Positions 62,255-64,000 of a DNA stretch of 64,000 bases are shown in pieces. Location of the stretch: the NCBI RefSeq assembly GCF_900111375.1, contig NZ_FOHB01000014.1, positions 1-64,000 of the forward strand. The letters run 5' to 3'. The stretch comes from Pedococcus cremeus. Its GTDB lineage: Bacteria; Actinomycetota; Actinomycetes; Actinomycetales; Dermatophilaceae. The translations under genes were made by a program, and so were the position numbers. Below the pieces are notes generated by a model. The model was given only the letters and a program-made list of their open reading frames with translations, did no database searches and was not told where the DNA came from. Within the stretch, counting starts at the first letter, position 1. The number at the start of each line of letters is the position of its first letter.

Positions 62255-62285
62255 CCCGGTATGCCGCCTCACGCGGCATACCGGG
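62255..62285 (+). terminator. perfect hairpin built from two GTATGCCG motifs, rplK-rplA spacer
   Basis: CCCGGTATGCCGC (62255-62267) and GCGGCATACCGGG (62273-62285) form a 13-bp perfect stem with loop CTCAC. It lies 113 bases after rplK and 62 before the rplA start. It could attenuate rplA or stabilise the rplK 3' end. Confidence 0.6.
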
Positions 62286-62347
62286 ACCGTGGCAGGACCA
62301 GCGCTGGTCCGTTCACCACAACTCCACCACCACCCCAAGGAGCAGAA

Positions 62348-63067
62348 ATGAAGCGCAGCAAGGCGTACCGCGCCGCTGTCGAGAAGATCGACTCCTCCAA
62401 GGTCTACGCCCCGCTCGCCGCGGTGCGCCTGGCCAAGGAGACCTCCAGCACCAAGTACGACGCGACCGTCGAGGTCGCCATGCGTCTCGGGGTCGACCCG
62501 CGCAAGGCCGACCAGATGGTCCGCGGCACGGTCAACCTGCCGAACGGCACGGGCAAGACCGCCCGCGTCCTGGTCTTCGCCAACGGCGACAAGGCCGAGG
62601 CCGCTCGTGAGGCCGGCGCCGACTTCGTCGGTTCCGACGACATGATCGAGAAGGTCTCCGGCGGCTGGCTCGACTTCGACGCCGTCGTCGCGACCCCCGA
62701 CATGATGGGCAAGGTCGGTCGCCTCGGCAAGGTCCTCGGCCCGCGCGGCCTCATGCCGAACCCGAAGACCGGCACCGTCACCATGGACACCGCCAAGGCC
62801 GTCACCGACATCAAGGGCGGCAAGATCGAGTTCCGCGTCGACAAGCACGCGAACCTCCACTTCATCATCGGCAAGGTCTCCTTCGACGAGAAGGCGCTCG
62901 TGGAGAACTACGCGGCCGCCCTCGACGAGATCCTGCGTCTGAAGCCGTCGGCGTCCAAGGGCCGCTACATCGAGAAGGCCACGCTCACCACCACGATGGG
63001 CCCGGGCATCCCGCTCGACTTCTCCAAGACCCGCAACCTGCTGGTGGAGGAGGAGGCTTCGGCCTGA
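62348..63067 (+). CDS. rplA: 50S ribosomal protein L1
   Basis: A 239-residue L1. [40 protein letters not shown] and [20 protein letters not shown] are family landmarks. It binds the L1 stalk of 23S rRNA and in many bacteria represses its own mRNA by binding a leader site. AAGGAG lies six bases before ATG 62348. A 205-base leader separates it from rplK. Confidence 0.97.
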   Translation: MKRSKAYRAAVEKIDSSKVYAPLAAVRLAKETSSTKYDATVEVAMRLGVDPRKADQMVRGTVNLPNGTGKTARVLVFANGDKAEAAREAGADFVGSDDMIEKVSGGWLDFDAVVATPDMMGKVGRLGKVLGPRGLMPNPKTGTVTMDTAKAVTDIKGGKIEFRVDKHANLHFIIGKVSFDEKALVENYAAALDEILRLKPSASKGRYIEKATLTTTMGPGIPLDFSKTRNLLVEEEASA

Positions 63068-63080
63068 CCCACCACCGCAC

Positions 63081-63118
63081 GCCAGAGCCCGCCGCCCCTC
63101 GGGGTGGCGGGCTCTGGC
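63081..63118 (+). terminator. terminator after rplA
   Basis: GCCAGAGCCCGCC (63081-63093) pairs with GGCGGGCTCTGGC (63106-63118), extended inside by CCCC/GGGG. It closes the rplKA unit 13 bases after the rplA stop. Confidence 0.8.
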
Positions 63119-63150
63119 GTTGGTCGGTGACGAGGGGCGGGAGGACCGAT

Positions 63151-63180
63151 TTGGAGTCGGTGCACCTCGGCCCGTACTGT
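63151..63180 (+). promoter_or_regulatory. promoter of rplJ
   Basis: TTGGAG (63151-63156) and TACTGT (63175-63180) with an 18-base spacer, between the rplA terminator and the rplJ leader. Confidence 0.55.
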
Positions 63181-63392
63181 GGACCCTGACCAGAGACCGC
63201 TCGGTTGTCGCGTGCCCCCCGTGGGTGCACGACCGAAGGTCCCGCGAAGCGGGCAACCAGCGCAGGCCACGTTCCAACCGGCTCCATCCGGCTCACACCG
63301 ATGGACGTGCCGGTCGCCCCGTGCCCTGCGCCGGGGCTTTCTTCATGTGGGCCCTCGCCGTGTGGTCGCTCTTTACGGAAGGGAGGCCCCGC
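63181..63392 (+). ncRNA. rplJ leader with attenuator hairpin, probable L10 leader
   Basis: This roughly 210-base untranslated leader precedes rplJ, the position of the L10 leader by which L10-L12 represses its operon. It contains several short dyads and a terminator-like hairpin, GCCCCG (63316-63321) with CGGGGC (63332-63337), followed by TTTCTTC. No gene is visible in the 325 bases between rplA and rplJ. Confidence 0.55.
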
Positions 63393-64000
63393 ATGGCAAA
63401 AGCTGAGAAGGCTGCCGCCATTGCCGAGCTCACGGACAAGTTCCGGACCTCGGGCGCGGCTGTGCTGACCGAGTACCGCGGTCTGTCGGTGAAGCAGCTG
63501 ACGGACCTGCGCAACTCGCTGCGCGGCAACGCGACCTTCGCCGTCGTGAAGAACACGCTGACCGAGCTCGCTGCCAAGGAGGCCGGAGTCACGGCCTTCG
63601 ACGGCCAGCTCCAGGGCCCCTCCGCCATCGCCTTCGTCGAGGGCGACCCGGTGGAGGCAGCCAAGGGCCTGCGTGACTTCGCCAAGGCGAACCCCCTCCT
63701 CGTGATCAAGGGTGGCGTCCTCGACGGCAAGACCCTGACCCCCGAGGAGATCACGAAGCTCGCGGACCTCGAGTCCCGCGAGGTTCTCCTGGCCAAGCTG
63801 GCTGGCGCCCTGCAGGCGTCCCTCAGCCAGGCCGTCTACCTCTTCGCCGCGCCGCTGTCGCAGACCGCTCGCGTGGTCGACGCGCTGCGCGCGAAGGTCG
63901 AGACGGAGGGTCCGGCTGCGGCCGCCCCCGCCGCCGAGGCTGCCGAGGAGACCACGGACGAGGCCCCCGCGGCCGAGGCCACCGCAGACGTCGCCGAGGG
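63393..64000 (+). CDS. rplJ: 50S ribosomal protein L10, 3' end outside window
   Basis: The first 202 residues of L10: [40 protein letters not shown], then VVKNTL and the GPSAIAF segment. L10 is the stalk base that carries L7/L12 dimers. It already exceeds the usual core and is in an Ala/Glu/Thr-rich acidic tail when the window ends, so only the tail end is missing. GGGAGG is the ribosome site. rplL is expected next. Confidence 0.96.
   Translation, partial: MAKAEKAAAIAELTDKFRTSGAAVLTEYRGLSVKQLTDLRNSLRGNATFAVVKNTLTELAAKEAGVTAFDGQLQGPSAIAFVEGDPVEAAKGLRDFAKANPLLVIKGGVLDGKTLTPEEITKLADLESREVLLAKLAGALQASLSQAVYLFAAPLSQTARVVDALRAKVETEGPAAAAPAAEAAEETTDEAPAAEATADVAE

Overview
The window is about 72% G+C by eye, with almost exclusively G/C-ending codons, many GTG starts and four-base ATGA/GTGA start-stop overlaps. 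The gene set (rpmG-hadAB-murB close to tRNA-Trp-secE-nusG-rplK-rplA-rplJ, a DUF5709 protein, HNH/DUF222 proteins, form II cox genes) points to a high-GC actinobacterium, probably Micrococcales and possibly Intrasporangiaceae. The family-level guess is inference. It reads as ordinary chromosome: no prophage, insertion sequence, CRISPR array or rRNA was seen.

Region by region. 1-3.4 kb is a loosely packed accessory stretch: the end of an HNH/DUF222 protein, a broken tautomerase gene, a tiny membrane protein, a patatin-like hydrolase and a DHFR-like reductase. 3.4-7.4 kb (minus strand) holds rarD and the two subunits of a 2-oxoacid:ferredoxin oxidoreductase (korAB). Divergent from korA is an unbroken ten-gene respiratory complex I operon, nuoA-B-C-H-I-J-K-L-M-N (7.7-16.6 kb), which has no nuoD, E, F or G. 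16.7-23.3 kb carries htpX, cspA with an attenuator-like leader, pepN, two small related minus-strand proteins, a YajQ-family gene, tRNA-Tyr, a four-helix membrane protein behind a CsoR-like palindrome, and a family 2 glycosyltransferase. 23.4-28.9 kb is one 1840-residue gene that fuses all parts of an acyl-CoA carboxylase. 29-32 kb is a beta-ketoadipate-type group (LysR regulator, enol-lactonase, thiolase). 32.4-40.2 kb is a complete form II carbon-monoxide-dehydrogenase-like operon (coxDEF-SLMG). After aroQ, a PucR regulator faces a six-gene catabolic operon (42.6-51.0 kb) that fits degradation of an omega-amino acid such as 5-aminovalerate to glutarate, glutaryl-CoA and crotonyl-CoA. 51-64 kb is housekeeping: tRNA-Thr, tRNA-Met, rpmG, fatty acid dehydratase subunits, murB, a frameshifted DHFR-like gene, adenosine deaminase, an MFS exporter pair, DUF5709, an aspartate aminotransferase, tRNA-Trp, and the secE-nusG-rplKAJ transcription/translation cluster, cut by the window end inside rplJ.

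The most unusual signal is not a gene. The octamer GTATGCCG (or its complement CGGCATAC) recurs about 40 times on both strands, roughly once per 1.5 kb, although TAT and ATA are otherwise rare here. Twice it appears as an inverted pair forming a terminator-like hairpin (21143-21175 and 62255-62285). That arrangement is what DNA uptake sequences show in Neisseria and Pasteurellaceae. Second in interest is the korAB / nuo neighbourhood, which suggests a ferredoxin-fed complex I variant.
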